58,748 nt of DNA from an uncultured Blautia sp. Lineage in GTDB: Bacteria > Bacillota > Clostridia > Lachnospirales > Lachnospiraceae. Below the pieces are notes generated by a model. That model ran no database searches. It was not told where the DNA came from and saw only the letters and a program-made list of their open reading frames with translations. Position 1 is the stretch's first letter, and the number at the start of each line of letters is the position of its first letter. This document shows positions 1 to 8,482 of the stretch, piece by piece. The DNA is taken from contig CAKRRG010000009.1 of the NCBI GenBank assembly GCA_934394545.1, positions 1-58,748 on the forward strand, written 5' to 3'. The position numbers and the translations under genes are program-made.

Positions 1-2
1 AG

Positions 3-1055
3 GCGAGCTGCCGGGACAACCTGAAACTGACAAAGGCCAGTGTTCCCTATGACGCCATCAAACAGGCCGTTGTCCGAGTGTTCAGCGGCTTGCTGCTTTT
101 GTCCTCGGTCTGGTTCTGGTTGGACGGCTCCCTGCCGTTGGCCTACGGTCTGATTTTGGTGATTGCTTCTTTCATGGTGTTTAACGACTTGGAGAATGCC
201 GGGAACATGGCTTCTCTGCTCCAAATGCTGGCGGCCTCAATGGATACGGCAAATTCCATTGACGATACGCCGGTGATGGACGAGAAGGGCACGGACATTA
301 CGCCGAAGTCCAGCGAGATCGTGTTTGACAAGGTGGATTTTTCGTATGCAGACCGCAAAATACTGGATCAGGTCAGCTTTACCATTCCCGAAAAAACGAC
401 TACGGCTATTATTGGCCCTTCCGGGGCAGGTAAGACAACGATGTGCAACCTGATTGCCCGTTTTTGGGATGTGAACGCCGGAAAGATTACCATAGGCGGC
501 ACAGATGTACGGGATTTCAAACTGGACAGTCTGATGAAGAATATCTCGATGGTGTTCCAGAGCGTGTACCTGTTTGCAGATACGATTGAAAATAATATCA
601 AGTTTGGCTGCCCGGACGCCACCCATGAGCAGGTGGTTGAAGCGGCGAAAAAGGCTTGCTGCCATGACTTTATTTCTGCTCTGCCGGAGGGTTATGATAC
701 TGTGATCGGCGAGGGCGGCGGCACTTTGTCTGGTGGTGAAAAGCAGCGCATCTCCATCGCTCGCGCCATGCTGAAAAATACGCCTATCATTATTTTGGAC
801 GAGGCAACTAGCAGCGTTGACCCGGAGAATGAGGACGAATTGCAGCGGGCTATCGAGGCACTGACTCATGACAAGACCATTATTATGATTGCCCATCGCC
901 TGAAAACCGTTCGCAGCGCTGATCAAATCCTCGTGTTAAACAATGCTCACATTGTCCAGAGCGGCACTCATGCGGAGCTGATCCAGCAGAAGGGCTTGTA
1001 TGCCGACTTTGTGACGGCCAGACAGGAGGCCATCGGCTGGAAACTGGTGCAGTAA
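3..1055 (+). CDS. ABC transporter half-transporter (permease-ATPase), 5' end outside window
   Basis: The frame is open from the first bases of the window, so the gene starts upstream and only about 350 C-terminal residues are present. Near the start are hydrophobic residues from the last membrane helices. A complete nucleotide-binding domain follows, with Walker A GPSGAGKTT, signature LSGGEKQR, Walker B IIILDEATSS and a switch His in AHRLKT. It resembles the exporter-fold siderophore transporters (YbtPQ/IrtAB type) and the pair at 3281-6788. A DtxR-type metal regulator follows after 11 bases, which suggests iron or manganese traffic. The family fold is certain; the substrate is inferred. Confidence 0.85.
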   Translation, partial: ASCRDNLKLTKASVPYDAIKQAVVRVFSGLLLLSSVWFWLDGSLPLAYGLILVIASFMVFNDLENAGNMASLLQMLAASMDTANSIDDTPVMDEKGTDITPKSSEIVFDKVDFSYADRKILDQVSFTIPEKTTTAIIGPSGAGKTTMCNLIARFWDVNAGKITIGGTDVRDFKLDSLMKNISMVFQSVYLFADTIENNIKFGCPDATHEQVVEAAKKACCHDFISALPEGYDTVIGEGGGTLSGGEKQRISIARAMLKNTPIIILDEATSSVDPENEDELQRAIEALTHDKTIIMIAHRLKTVRSADQILVLNNAHIVQSGTHAELIQQKGLYADFVTARQEAIGWKLVQ

Positions 1056-1066
1056 AGGAGGTAGCG

Positions 1067-1486
1067 ATGAAACTTCATGCGTCCGGGGAGGACTATCTGG
1101 AAACCGTCCTTGTTCTCCATAAGAAGATGGGTATGGTGCGCTCCGTAGATGTTGCCCGGCACATGAGAGTGTCAGAACCGAGTGTTTGTGTGGCGGTCAA
1201 CACTCTGAAGGATGGCGGCTTTCTCACAATGGATGAAGATCACTTTATCCATTTGACCGATGTAGGCCGGGAGGTGGCCGAAAAGATTTATGAACGTCAT
1301 TGCTTCTTTACGGAACAGCTTATCGCAGCAGGTGTTGATCCTGAAACTGCAGAAGTCGATGCCTGCCGGATAGAACATGTAATCAGTAATGAAAGTTTTG
1401 AACGGTTGAAAGAAGCCGCCTTTAGAAAGCAGGAAAGCAAGATTTCTGCCCTGTCAAAAGCGATAAAGGATAAGCCCATCGAATAA
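1067..1486 (+). CDS. DtxR/MntR-family metal-dependent transcriptional regulator
   Basis: A 139-residue winged-helix regulator that would sense Fe2+ or Mn2+ and repress metal-uptake genes. Likely metal ligands can be placed by family alignment: D9 and E12 near the N-terminus, H78 in ERHCFF, and C100, E103, H104 in ACRIEH. The cysteine at position 100 matches DtxR/IdeR (iron-type) rather than the glutamate of Bacillus MntR. There is no SH3-like third domain, so length is as in MntR. The ATG has a strong AAAGGAGG site, and the gene lies 11 bases after the ABC gene, so the two are probably cotranscribed. Metal specificity is inference. Confidence 0.85.
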   Translation: MKLHASGEDYLETVLVLHKKMGMVRSVDVARHMRVSEPSVCVAVNTLKDGGFLTMDEDHFIHLTDVGREVAEKIYERHCFFTEQLIAAGVDPETAEVDACRIEHVISNESFERLKEAAFRKQESKISALSKAIKDKPIE

Positions 1487-1535
1487 AAAAAACGGTGTTT
1501 CGGTGGGTGGCTTCATCATGCCTGATTACACATCT

Positions 1536-1572
1536 TCCCTCTGAACCCGTTTTGGGTTTGGAGGGATTTTTT
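1536..1572 (+). terminator. Rho-independent terminator after the ABC-DtxR unit
   Basis: A 13-bp stem (arms start TCCCTC and end GAGGGA, two G-U pairs) closes a GTTTT loop and is followed at once by TTTTTT. It lies 50 bases after the DtxR stop codon and ends that transcription unit. Confidence 0.85.
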
Positions 1573-1887
1573 ATGTGCTGGTCTGCTTCAGCCGCCCCGC
1601 TGCTTATCCAAAACAGCAACTACCTACATAATTTCATACAGGAATGAGGATAGCTTGTCAAAAAAATCTTCTGCTGTTGGTGGCACTCCCACGCCCCTAA
1701 TGTAGAAGTTTTATATCTACAACGTAGTTCTCATTTTTCTCACTGCCGCAAAGGTTTAACAGCCTTTGCGGTTTTTTGTTTGTCGATATTTGTCGGGAAA
1801 AAGGACAAGCCTTCTTCCGGTATCGGCTGCCGTTCTCCACCCTTTCCAATCTGAATGTTCAAACAAATCAGATTGGAGGTAAGGAAA
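1573..1887. other. Intergenic stretch between accessory units
   Basis: About 315 bases with no convincing gene in any frame. It holds a second terminator (1746-1777) and the ribosome binding site of the next gene. The isolated terminator with no gene in front of it suggests that an upstream gene was lost or replaced. Confidence 0.5.
1746..1777 (+). terminator. Orphan Rho-independent terminator
   Basis: Perfect 9-bp stem CCGCAAAGG / CCTTTGCGG with an 8-base loop, followed by GTTTTTT-type tract. No intact gene lies directly upstream on the + strand, so it may be the remnant 3' end of a replaced gene. Confidence 0.8.
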
Positions 1888-2316
1888 ATGGCATATAACC
1901 ATGGAAAAGCAGAGCGCAAATGGAAGGTCTGGAAAGAGAAAGAAGAAAAGATTTTAAGAGACAGCGGTGTTTCTGAAGATATAATTGAAGCAATCCGTCT
2001 TTATGACCGTCAGGCATTTAATTCAGACAGACGATATTATGAACGTGTGCAGGAAACAGGTACATACCTTGATACTGTTGCAGCATCCACAGATCAGGCA
2101 GAACCGAAAACAGTACAGGATTTTTTGGATCATATTGAAAATCAGGAATTGTATCATGTACTGATCACAGTGGACAGGCTTACCCTGCAGATCGTTCTGA
2201 TGAAGATCCAGGGGTATAGCACTCATGAAATTGCCAGGTATCTGAAGATTACCGAAAAGGCGGTTTACAGACGCATGGACAGGCTGAAAGAAAAAGTGAA
2301 GAAGATCTTTGAATAA
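1888..2316 (+). CDS. Small sigma-70 region-4-like HTH protein
   Basis: A 142-residue, highly charged protein. The C-terminal 50 residues (about 90-140) read as a sigma region 4-like helix-turn-helix: VLMKIQGYSTHEIARYLKI then TEKAVYRRMDRLKEKVKK. The N-terminal half is rich in Lys, Glu and Tyr and contains no region 2, so it is not a full sigma factor. Similar short proteins are common in integrative elements of Firmicutes, for example the Orf7-like regulators of the Tn916 group. The ATG at 1888 is chosen because GGAGGT lies nine bases upstream; an upstream in-frame ATG at 1855 has no such site. It stands alone between two terminators. Confidence 0.6.
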   Translation: MAYNHGKAERKWKVWKEKEEKILRDSGVSEDIIEAIRLYDRQAFNSDRRYYERVQETGTYLDTVAASTDQAEPKTVQDFLDHIENQELYHVLITVDRLTLQIVLMKIQGYSTHEIARYLKITEKAVYRRMDRLKEKVKKIFE

Positions 2317-2331
2317 TTCATTATAATCACA

Positions 2332-2370
2332 AAGCAGGGTGTGATAACAAACTCCACCCTGCTTATCATT
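2332..2370 (+). terminator. Terminator-like hairpin after the sigma-like gene
   Basis: Perfect 10-bp arms AAGCAGGGTG / CACCCTGCTT with a 13-base loop, then ATCATTTTAG. The T tract is weak, but the position 15 bases after the stop codon fits a terminator. Confidence 0.65.
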
Positions 2371-2483
2371 TTAGTTAGAAAAAATAAAACTTTTGTCAAA
2401 ACCAGTATTTAAAAATTTTATCAGTAATAAAGTGCAGAATGATGTTTGGATTGCTGTTTTTATGCAACTATTTCTTGTTGCTC

Positions 2484-2512
2484 TTGACAAAATCTTTTTT
2501 AAAGATTAAAAT
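2484..2512 (+). promoter_or_regulatory. Strong sigma-A promoter of the tetR-ABC operon
   Basis: TTGACA at 2484-2489, a 17-base spacer, and TAAAAT at 2507-2512. The transcription start would fall inside the palindrome at 2513-2540. Confidence 0.8.
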
Positions 2513-2540
2513 TATAACAGTGTTATATAGCACTGTTATA
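2513..2540 (+). promoter_or_regulatory. Palindromic operator for the TetR-family regulator
   Basis: Perfect 10-bp inverted repeat TATAACAGTG / CACTGTTATA with an 8-base centre, directly after the -10 box and just before the ribosome binding site of the regulator gene. Size, symmetry and position are those of a TetR-family operator, so autorepression and control of the downstream transporter operon are likely. Confidence 0.75.
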
Positions 2541-2546
2541 TAGGAG

Positions 2547-3170
2547 GTGTGCAAAATAAACGGAAATGGAACGACTTTAGAAAATATCCACCGGGCAGCG
2601 AAAGCAGAATTTTTAGAAAAAGGATATAAAGACGCTTCTCTGCGGAATATTGTGAAATCCGTGGGAATGACTACCGGAGCCTTTTACGGATATTACAAAA
2701 GCAAAGAAGAACTTTTTGAAGCCATCGTTGGTGAACATTATGAATATATTCGTAACCGTTTTATAAAGGCACAGCAGGAGTTCGCCGAACTACCAGCTGC
2801 CCAGCAGCCGGAAGTCATGAGTGATATTTCGGGAATCTGCATGTACGATATTCTCTATTATGCGTACGAACATTTAGAGGAATGTAAACTGATCCTCTGC
2901 TGTTCGGAAGGGACAAAATTTGCCGAGCTAATTGATGAAATGGTGGAGATTGAGGTAGATGGGACGCATGCCTATCAGGATGTCTTAAGGCAGCTTGGAC
3001 GTTCCTCTCCGCATATCGATCCTTCGCTGGAGCATATTCTGATCACCGGAATGTTTCATACTTTTTTTGAATTGATCATCCACGAAATGCCGCTCAAAGA
3101 TGCCGAAAACTACGTTAGAGAAATGCGCGCCTTTTATACAGCAGGATGGATGAAAATTATGGGGCAGTAA
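2547..3170 (+). CDS. TetR/AcrR-family transcriptional repressor
   Basis: About 200 residues with a TetR N-terminal DNA-binding domain (ENIHRAAKAEFLEKGYKDAS, then a helix-turn-helix ending in TGAFYGYYKSKEELFEAIV) and a divergent ligand-binding C-terminal half. It probably represses its own promoter and the ABC/methyltransferase operon that follows. The start is uncertain. The first in-frame start is GTG 2547, which overlaps the AGGAGG at 2542-2547. A start about 6-9 bases further on would need a rare codon such as ATA at 2556, and no in-frame ATG exists before the conserved domain. Neighbours suggest that the ligand is a transported compound or metallophore; this is inference. Confidence 0.85.
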   Translation: MCKINGNGTTLENIHRAAKAEFLEKGYKDASLRNIVKSVGMTTGAFYGYYKSKEELFEAIVGEHYEYIRNRFIKAQQEFAELPAAQQPEVMSDISGICMYDILYYAYEHLEECKLILCCSEGTKFAELIDEMVEIEVDGTHAYQDVLRQLGRSSPHIDPSLEHILITGMFHTFFELIIHEMPLKDAENYVREMRAFYTAGWMKIMGQ

Positions 3171-3280
3171 TGCCTTATAATTTTTGTTTAACAGTTAGCT
3201 ACTACTAACCTAAATTCGGATATTGTAAGAACATAGACGTGTTCTCTTTATCATAAACACAAAGAAAAGGAGGAATTTTT

Positions 3281-5053
3281 TTGAAAAAACAATCCAATTT
3301 ATCACGCCTGCTGGAAATTGCAGGCAGCCATAAGTACCTGACCTATGCTTCCTGGGTGTTTTCTGCAATCAGTGCCCTGATTGCTCTGGTACCCTTCTAT
3401 TACATCTGGAAAATGATCAAGGAAGTATTGGAGGTGGCACCGAATTTTGGCCAGGCACAGAACCTGACCGGTAATGGCTGGATGGCAGTATTGTTTGCGG
3501 TTATAGCGGTGCTTGTCTACATAGCAGGGCTGATGTGTTCCCATTTGGGAGCATTTCGTATCGCCACAAACCTGCGTATCCAGACCATGGAGCATATTGT
3601 TAAGCTTCCTCTTGGGTTTGCCGAGAGTTTTGGCAGCGGAAAACTGCGCAAGATTGTCAACGAATCCAGCGCAGCCACCGAAACCTATCTCGCCCATCAG
3701 CTTCCCGACAGAGCCAATGCCATTGCAACCCCCTGCGGTCTTTTGGTGCTGTTGTTCGTGTTTGACTGGAGACTGGGACTATTGAGTCTTGTTCCGGTTG
3801 TGCTGGGGTTTCTGATCATGATGGCAATGACCGGAAAGCAGATGCAGGAAAAGATGAAAGAATACCAGAATGCGCTGGATGATATGTCCAATGAAGCGGT
3901 AGAGTATGTCCGCGGGATTCCGGTGGTAAAAACTTTTGGCCAGACGATCTTTTCCTTTAAGAAGTTTAAAGACTCCATTGACCGATATAAAGTATGGGTG
4001 ATTGCTTATACTAAGCAGCTTCGGACACCGATGATGTTCTATACAGCTGCAATTAACGGAGTTTTTGCCACACTGATCGCCGGAGGACTGTTGCTGACAC
4101 AAGAGGGTGTGACTTCCAGTTTTTTACTGGATCTCATTTTCTATATTATCATTACACCGGTTATTTCTGTTACACTGACACGCATCATGTTCCAAAGTGA
4201 AAATGCCATGATCGTAGATGACGCTTTACAGAGAATTGACAGCGTTTTGCATTTGAAGCCTCTGGAGGAACCCAGACATCCTATGCATCCGCAAAATGCT
4301 TCCGTGGAACTGAAATCGATTCATTTCAGCTATGATGGAGAAAAAGAAGTATTAAAAGATATTTCACTCACCATTCCTGCAGGACAGACGGTAGCTTTTG
4401 TAGGCCCATCCGGCGGTGGAAAAACAACCCTTGCCAACCTGATTTCCCGATTCTTTGATCCACAGAGCGGAATGGTAAAAATCGGTGGTGTTAATGTGAA
4501 AGACATCCCGAAAGAGGAACTCATGAACACAGTGTCTTTCGTATTTCAGAACAGCCGTCTGATCAAGGCATCCATTCTGGAAAATGTGCGTATGGGGAAA
4601 CCGGAAGCTACCCGTGAGGAAGTTCTGGCTGCTCTTCATCACGCCCAATGCGATGATATTCTGGAAAAACTCCCACAGGGTGTGGATACGGTCATCGGTA
4701 CAAAAGGTGTCTATCTTTCCGGCGGCGAGCAGCAGCGAATTGCCATTGCCCGTGTAATGCTGAAAAATGCACCGATCATCATTCTGGATGAAGCCACTGC
4801 CTTTGCTGACCCGGATAACGAAAGCCGCGTACAGGCTGCTTTTTCAAGACTTTCCGAGGGAAAGACGGTGATTATGATTGCCCACAGGCTTTCTACCGTA
4901 ACAAATGTGGATCAGATTTTTGTCATTCAGGACGGACGGGTTGCCGAGTGCGGAAACAGCCGCGAATTGCTTGCAAAAGACGGTATATTCAGCCGTATGT
5001 GGAAAAATTACCAGACTTCCGTGCAATGGAAGGTAACAAAGGAGGTGCAGTGA
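3281..5053 (+). CDS. ABC transporter permease-ATPase, YbtP/IrtA-like half 1
   Basis: A 590-residue exporter-type half-transporter: six membrane helices in residues 20-300, then a nucleotide-binding domain with Walker A GPSGGGKTT (about 375), signature LSGGEQQR (about 478), Walker B IIILDEATA (about 499) and AHRLST. It would form a heterodimer with the next gene in the cytoplasmic membrane. The segment AHQLPDRANAIATP and the overall layout recall the YbtPQ/IrtAB group, exporter-fold proteins that import siderophores; that assignment is from memory of the family. The start is TTG 3281, seven bases after AAGGAGG. It lies 110 bases after tetR and is probably under the same operator. Confidence 0.85.
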   Translation: MKKQSNLSRLLEIAGSHKYLTYASWVFSAISALIALVPFYYIWKMIKEVLEVAPNFGQAQNLTGNGWMAVLFAVIAVLVYIAGLMCSHLGAFRIATNLRIQTMEHIVKLPLGFAESFGSGKLRKIVNESSAATETYLAHQLPDRANAIATPCGLLVLLFVFDWRLGLLSLVPVVLGFLIMMAMTGKQMQEKMKEYQNALDDMSNEAVEYVRGIPVVKTFGQTIFSFKKFKDSIDRYKVWVIAYTKQLRTPMMFYTAAINGVFATLIAGGLLLTQEGVTSSFLLDLIFYIIITPVISVTLTRIMFQSENAMIVDDALQRIDSVLHLKPLEEPRHPMHPQNASVELKSIHFSYDGEKEVLKDISLTIPAGQTVAFVGPSGGGKTTLANLISRFFDPQSGMVKIGGVNVKDIPKEELMNTVSFVFQNSRLIKASILENVRMGKPEATREEVLAALHHAQCDDILEKLPQGVDTVIGTKGVYLSGGEQQRIAIARVMLKNAPIIILDEATAFADPDNESRVQAAFSRLSEGKTVIMIAHRLSTVTNVDQIFVIQDGRVAECGNSRELLAKDGIFSRMWKNYQTSVQWKVTKEVQ

Positions 5054-5054
5054 T

Positions 5055-6788
5055 ATGATCAAAAAACTGCAGAAAAAATATGCCCTGTCTGAACAGGGAG
5101 CAAAAGACCTGATCAAAGGCTGCCTGGCCTGTGTCCTTCAGAATCTGTCTTTTATGTTCCCGGTGGGACTTTTATATTACCTGGTCGGCGATCTTATGAA
5201 CGGGGGTGTTCCTGGTGAGAAAATTCCATTTTATGTGGCAGGCTGCGTGGTGTGTATCGACCTGATTCTGCTGACCACTTTCTTTCAATACAATGCGACC
5301 TACTTTGCTACTTACAAAGAAAGCGGTATCAGACGTATTACCCTGGCAGAGCATCTGCGAAAAATCCCCCTTTCCTTTTTCGGGAAAAAGGATTTAGCCG
5401 ATCTTACCAGTACCATTATGGCGGATTGCACCTTCCTGGAGCAGAGTTTTTCGCATTTTATCCCTGAGCTTGCGGGCTCGATCATTTCTACAGTTCTGAT
5501 TTCCATCGGTCTGCTCTTTACGGACTGGAGAATGTCACTGGCTGCCTTATGGGTTCTGCCGGTTGCCTTTGCGATTGTGGGATTTTCCGCAAAGATTCAG
5601 GAAAATCTGAATCAGAAAGCGATGGATGTGAAGATGGCCTGCGCAGACGGGATACAGGAGTGTATTGAAACAGTTCGTGACCTGAAAGCGAACAATGCGG
5701 AGCAGGCATATTTAAAAGGTCTGGAAAAGAAAATCCGTGCCGTGGAGTATCGTTCCATTCTCAATGAATTTGGTCTTGCTGCTTTTGTGGTTTCCGCGTC
5801 ACTGGTGCTAAAGCTTGGTATTGCAACGGTTGCACTGGTGGGAGCTGTTCTGCTCATGCAAGGGAGCCTCTCCGTGCTTACATTCTTTATGTTCCTTCTG
5901 GTAGTATCCCGTTTATATGACCCTCTGCAGGGCGCACTCCAGAATCTTGCGGCAGTCATCAGTACACGAACCAACATTGCCCGTATGAATGAAATTCTCG
6001 ATCATCCCATCCAGCAGGGTAGTGATAGGCTTTCCAATCAGGGGTATGATATTGTCTTTGACCATGTCGGGTTTGCCTATAATACCGGAGAAACTGTATT
6101 GAAAGATGTCTCCTTTACGGCAAAGCAGGGAGAGGTTACGGCTCTGGTGGGCCCGTCCGGCGGCGGAAAAACAACCGTATCCCGGCTGGCAGCAAGGTTC
6201 TGGGATATTAACAGAGGAAAGATTACCGTGGGAGGCATGGATGTATCCCGAATAGACCCGGAAACACTGCTTTCTCTGTATTCCATCGTATTCCAGGATG
6301 TTACGCTGTTTGACAATACGATTCTGGAAAATATCCGAATCGGAAACAAAGACGCCACAGATGAACAGGTCATTGCGGCTGCGAAACTTGCCAATGTAGA
6401 TGAATTTGCAGAAAAATTACCAGATGGATGGCATACCAATATCGGGGAAAATGGCTGTGAACTTTCCGGCGGAGAGCGCCAGCGCATCTCCATTGCCCGT
6501 GCATTTCTGAAAAATGCGCCGATCATTCTTTTGGATGAAGCTACTGCTTCCCTGGATGTGGAGAATGAAACTCTGATACAGACAGCCCTTTCCCGTCTGA
6601 TCGCAGATAAAACCGTTCTGGTTATCGCCCACAGGATGCGTACCGTAGCCGGAGCAGATAAGATCGTTGTCCTTTCTGATGGTACAGTTGCAGAAGAAGG
6701 ATCACCAAAGGATCTGGAAGAAAAGAATTGTGTATATGCCCATATGGTAAAACTGCAGACAGAAAGCCAGAACTGGAAACTTGCGTGA
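5055..6788 (+). CDS. ABC transporter permease-ATPase, YbtQ/IrtB-like half 2
   Basis: A 577-residue partner of the preceding half-transporter, starting one base after its stop codon with GGAGGTG in the overlap zone. Hydrophobic helices occupy residues 15-290. The nucleotide-binding domain has GPSGGGKTT (about 365), LSGGERQR (about 470), Walker B IILLDEATAS and AHRMRT. Both halves keep the catalytic glutamate, so neither ATP site is obviously degenerate. The tail ends in TESQNWKLA, close to the tail of the gene at 3-1055, so the two transporter units are related by duplication or transfer. Substrate is unknown; a metallophore or a methylated compound is plausible from context. Confidence 0.85.
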   Translation: MIKKLQKKYALSEQGAKDLIKGCLACVLQNLSFMFPVGLLYYLVGDLMNGGVPGEKIPFYVAGCVVCIDLILLTTFFQYNATYFATYKESGIRRITLAEHLRKIPLSFFGKKDLADLTSTIMADCTFLEQSFSHFIPELAGSIISTVLISIGLLFTDWRMSLAALWVLPVAFAIVGFSAKIQENLNQKAMDVKMACADGIQECIETVRDLKANNAEQAYLKGLEKKIRAVEYRSILNEFGLAAFVVSASLVLKLGIATVALVGAVLLMQGSLSVLTFFMFLLVVSRLYDPLQGALQNLAAVISTRTNIARMNEILDHPIQQGSDRLSNQGYDIVFDHVGFAYNTGETVLKDVSFTAKQGEVTALVGPSGGGKTTVSRLAARFWDINRGKITVGGMDVSRIDPETLLSLYSIVFQDVTLFDNTILENIRIGNKDATDEQVIAAAKLANVDEFAEKLPDGWHTNIGENGCELSGGERQRISIARAFLKNAPIILLDEATASLDVENETLIQTALSRLIADKTVLVIAHRMRTVAGADKIVVLSDGTVAEEGSPKDLEEKNCVYAHMVKLQTESQNWKLA

Positions 6789-6810
6789 AGAAGGAAAAGG
6801 AGGTAGTGCA

Positions 6811-7626
6811 ATGAAAAGGAACCAATGGAAGCAGGAGAATATCCGCCTTGGCACCCACGGGGAAGACTATGGAAGCTGGATGTCCAATCCTGTCTTTTAC
6901 ATCATTGGCGGAATCGGAGTTTTGGCCGCTGTGCTGGCTGTCCTCTCTTTTTATGTATTTCATGTCGCTGTTCTCGGTGTGCTGTTTGCCATCATCACAA
7001 TCGCACTTGTGGTTTTGCTGATCTGGATCACATGGATCAGGCGGCAGTATGCCTTTGGCGGTGGCAGAATCATGGAACAGGTTCACCGGGTTGTCCTCTC
7101 GCACCTAGACTATGACGGTGAGGGCAAGATTCTGGAAGTAGGTTGCGGCTCCGGAGCGCTGACAATCCGTGCGGCTCTGACATGGCCGAAAGCAAAAGTA
7201 ATCGGTATTGATTATTGGGGCGCTGTGTACAATTACAGCAAGGCACTCTGCGAGAAAAATGCTGCAAGTGAGGGCGTGGCTTCCCGCTGTGTATTTCAGC
7301 ACGGTGATGCGAAGCAGCTGGATTTTCCTGATGAGAGCTTTGATGTGGTCATCAGCAACTATGTCTATCACAATGTCATGGGTGCAGATATGCAGAAACT
7401 GCTGCTGGAAAGCCTGCGGGTATTGAAAAAAGGCGGCGTCTTTGCACTTAACGATGATATGAAACAAAAGATGTACGGTGACATGGAAGGTTTTGCGCAG
7501 AAACTGCGGGATATGGGGTATGAGGAAGTACGACTTGTTGATACCGCACAGGAAGCTTTTGGCGCCCACCGTCGGGCTGCCATGATGATGCTAGGTTCTT
7601 CCCGGTTGCTTGTCGGTAGAAAGTAA
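6811..7626 (+). CDS. Membrane-anchored class I SAM-dependent methyltransferase
   Basis: 271 residues. Two long hydrophobic segments (about 26-46 and 48-70) place the enzyme at the membrane. They are followed by a methyltransferase domain with motif I ILEVGCGSGALTIRAAL (about 107), an acidic motif II GIDYW, and FDVVISNYVYHN. The ATG at 6811 follows AAAGGAGG by seven bases; the longer frame from TTG 6781 has no such signal. It lies 22 bases after the second ABC gene, so it belongs to the operon. The substrate is not recognisable. Membrane location and the linked transporter suggest a transported small molecule or a lipid; this is inference. Confidence 0.8.
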   Translation: MKRNQWKQENIRLGTHGEDYGSWMSNPVFYIIGGIGVLAAVLAVLSFYVFHVAVLGVLFAIITIALVVLLIWITWIRRQYAFGGGRIMEQVHRVVLSHLDYDGEGKILEVGCGSGALTIRAALTWPKAKVIGIDYWGAVYNYSKALCEKNAASEGVASRCVFQHGDAKQLDFPDESFDVVISNYVYHNVMGADMQKLLLESLRVLKKGGVFALNDDMKQKMYGDMEGFAQKLRDMGYEEVRLVDTAQEAFGAHRRAAMMMLGSSRLLVGRK

Positions 7627-7650
7627 TGTATCAAAACAGGAGGTTTGGCT

Positions 7651-8457
7651 ATGTCCAAGTTAGGAGTCGTGGAGGATACACTGTTCGTCCCTATGCTGGG
7701 AAGAATTTATGCTAGTGAGCATTACCCGCAAATTCTATATGATAAAAAAGCATTGGAATTGAAAAAGAAGCTGCCTTCAGACTTGATTAAACAGAATATG
7801 CAGAGCCAGTATACCCTTTTGGCCTCTGCTTCCCGGTCTGCTAATATGGATCGGATTATTCGGACTTTTCTGGAACGCAGACCGGACGGTGTGATTGTCC
7901 AGTTGGGCTGTGGTCTGGAGACAACCTATCACCGATGTGATAACGGAAAGACACACTGGTATGCCGTAGATCTGCCTCATGTAATCGAATACCGGCGGGG
8001 ACTTCTTCCTGAACCAGAGAGGGAATTATATATTTCCGGGGATGCCTTTGCAAAGGATTGGATCAAAAAAGTTCGCAATGATGTATTTGATGCTCCTATT
8101 CTCGTTACTGCAGGCGGGTTATTTCATTATTTTGAGGAACATAAGGTCATTGCCCTTCTGCGTATGATTGGGCAATTTGGAAATATGGAAGTTGTTTTTG
8201 ATACGGTGAACAAAAGAGGAATGACCATGATGAAGAAAAAATATATGAAACAGGTCGGCCATGCCGATGCACAAATGTTCTTTTATGTGGATTCAGCGGA
8301 AGAACTGGCAGCAAAGATCGGGGGTAATGTGAAGGTGATTGCGGAGGAACCATACTATCGTTACATCCCTAAAAATGGCTTAAAGCTATCCACAAAGGTC
8401 AGTATGACAGTTTCTGATCAATTCAAGATGGTAAAGATGATACATCTAAAACTATAG
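7651..8457 (+). CDS. Leucine carboxyl methyltransferase-like (LCMT/PPM family) enzyme
   Basis: 268 residues with the LCMT-type arrangement: an N-terminal helical part (YDKKALELKKKL), motif I VIVQLGCGLETTYHR (about 81-95), an acidic loop VDLPHVIEYRRGLLP, and VTAGGLFHYFEEHKV. The family includes O-methyltransferases acting on carboxylates in polyketide and peptide pathways. The ATG 7651 is seven bases after AGGAGG; TTG 7645 is too close to that site. It is the last gene of the tetR-ABC-ABC-methyltransferase operon, 24 bases after its neighbour. No biosynthetic core enzyme is visible, so these genes may modify an imported compound. Confidence 0.75.
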   Translation: MSKLGVVEDTLFVPMLGRIYASEHYPQILYDKKALELKKKLPSDLIKQNMQSQYTLLASASRSANMDRIIRTFLERRPDGVIVQLGCGLETTYHRCDNGKTHWYAVDLPHVIEYRRGLLPEPERELYISGDAFAKDWIKKVRNDVFDAPILVTAGGLFHYFEEHKVIALLRMIGQFGNMEVVFDTVNKRGMTMMKKKYMKQVGHADAQMFFYVDSAEELAAKIGGNVKVIAEEPYYRYIPKNGLKLSTKVSMTVSDQFKMVKMIHLKL

Positions 8458-8482
8458 TGGATTGGTCACTTCCCTGACTGGT

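Noticed and set aside
237..926. 229-codon frame on the - strand opposite the first ABC gene
   Set aside because: Antisense shadow of the ATP-binding domain; no motif or start signal supports it.
6077..6811. 244-codon frame on the - strand opposite the second ABC ATPase
   Set aside because: It is antisense to conserved ATPase motifs, has no family features and is a shadow of a G/C-rich third-position pattern.
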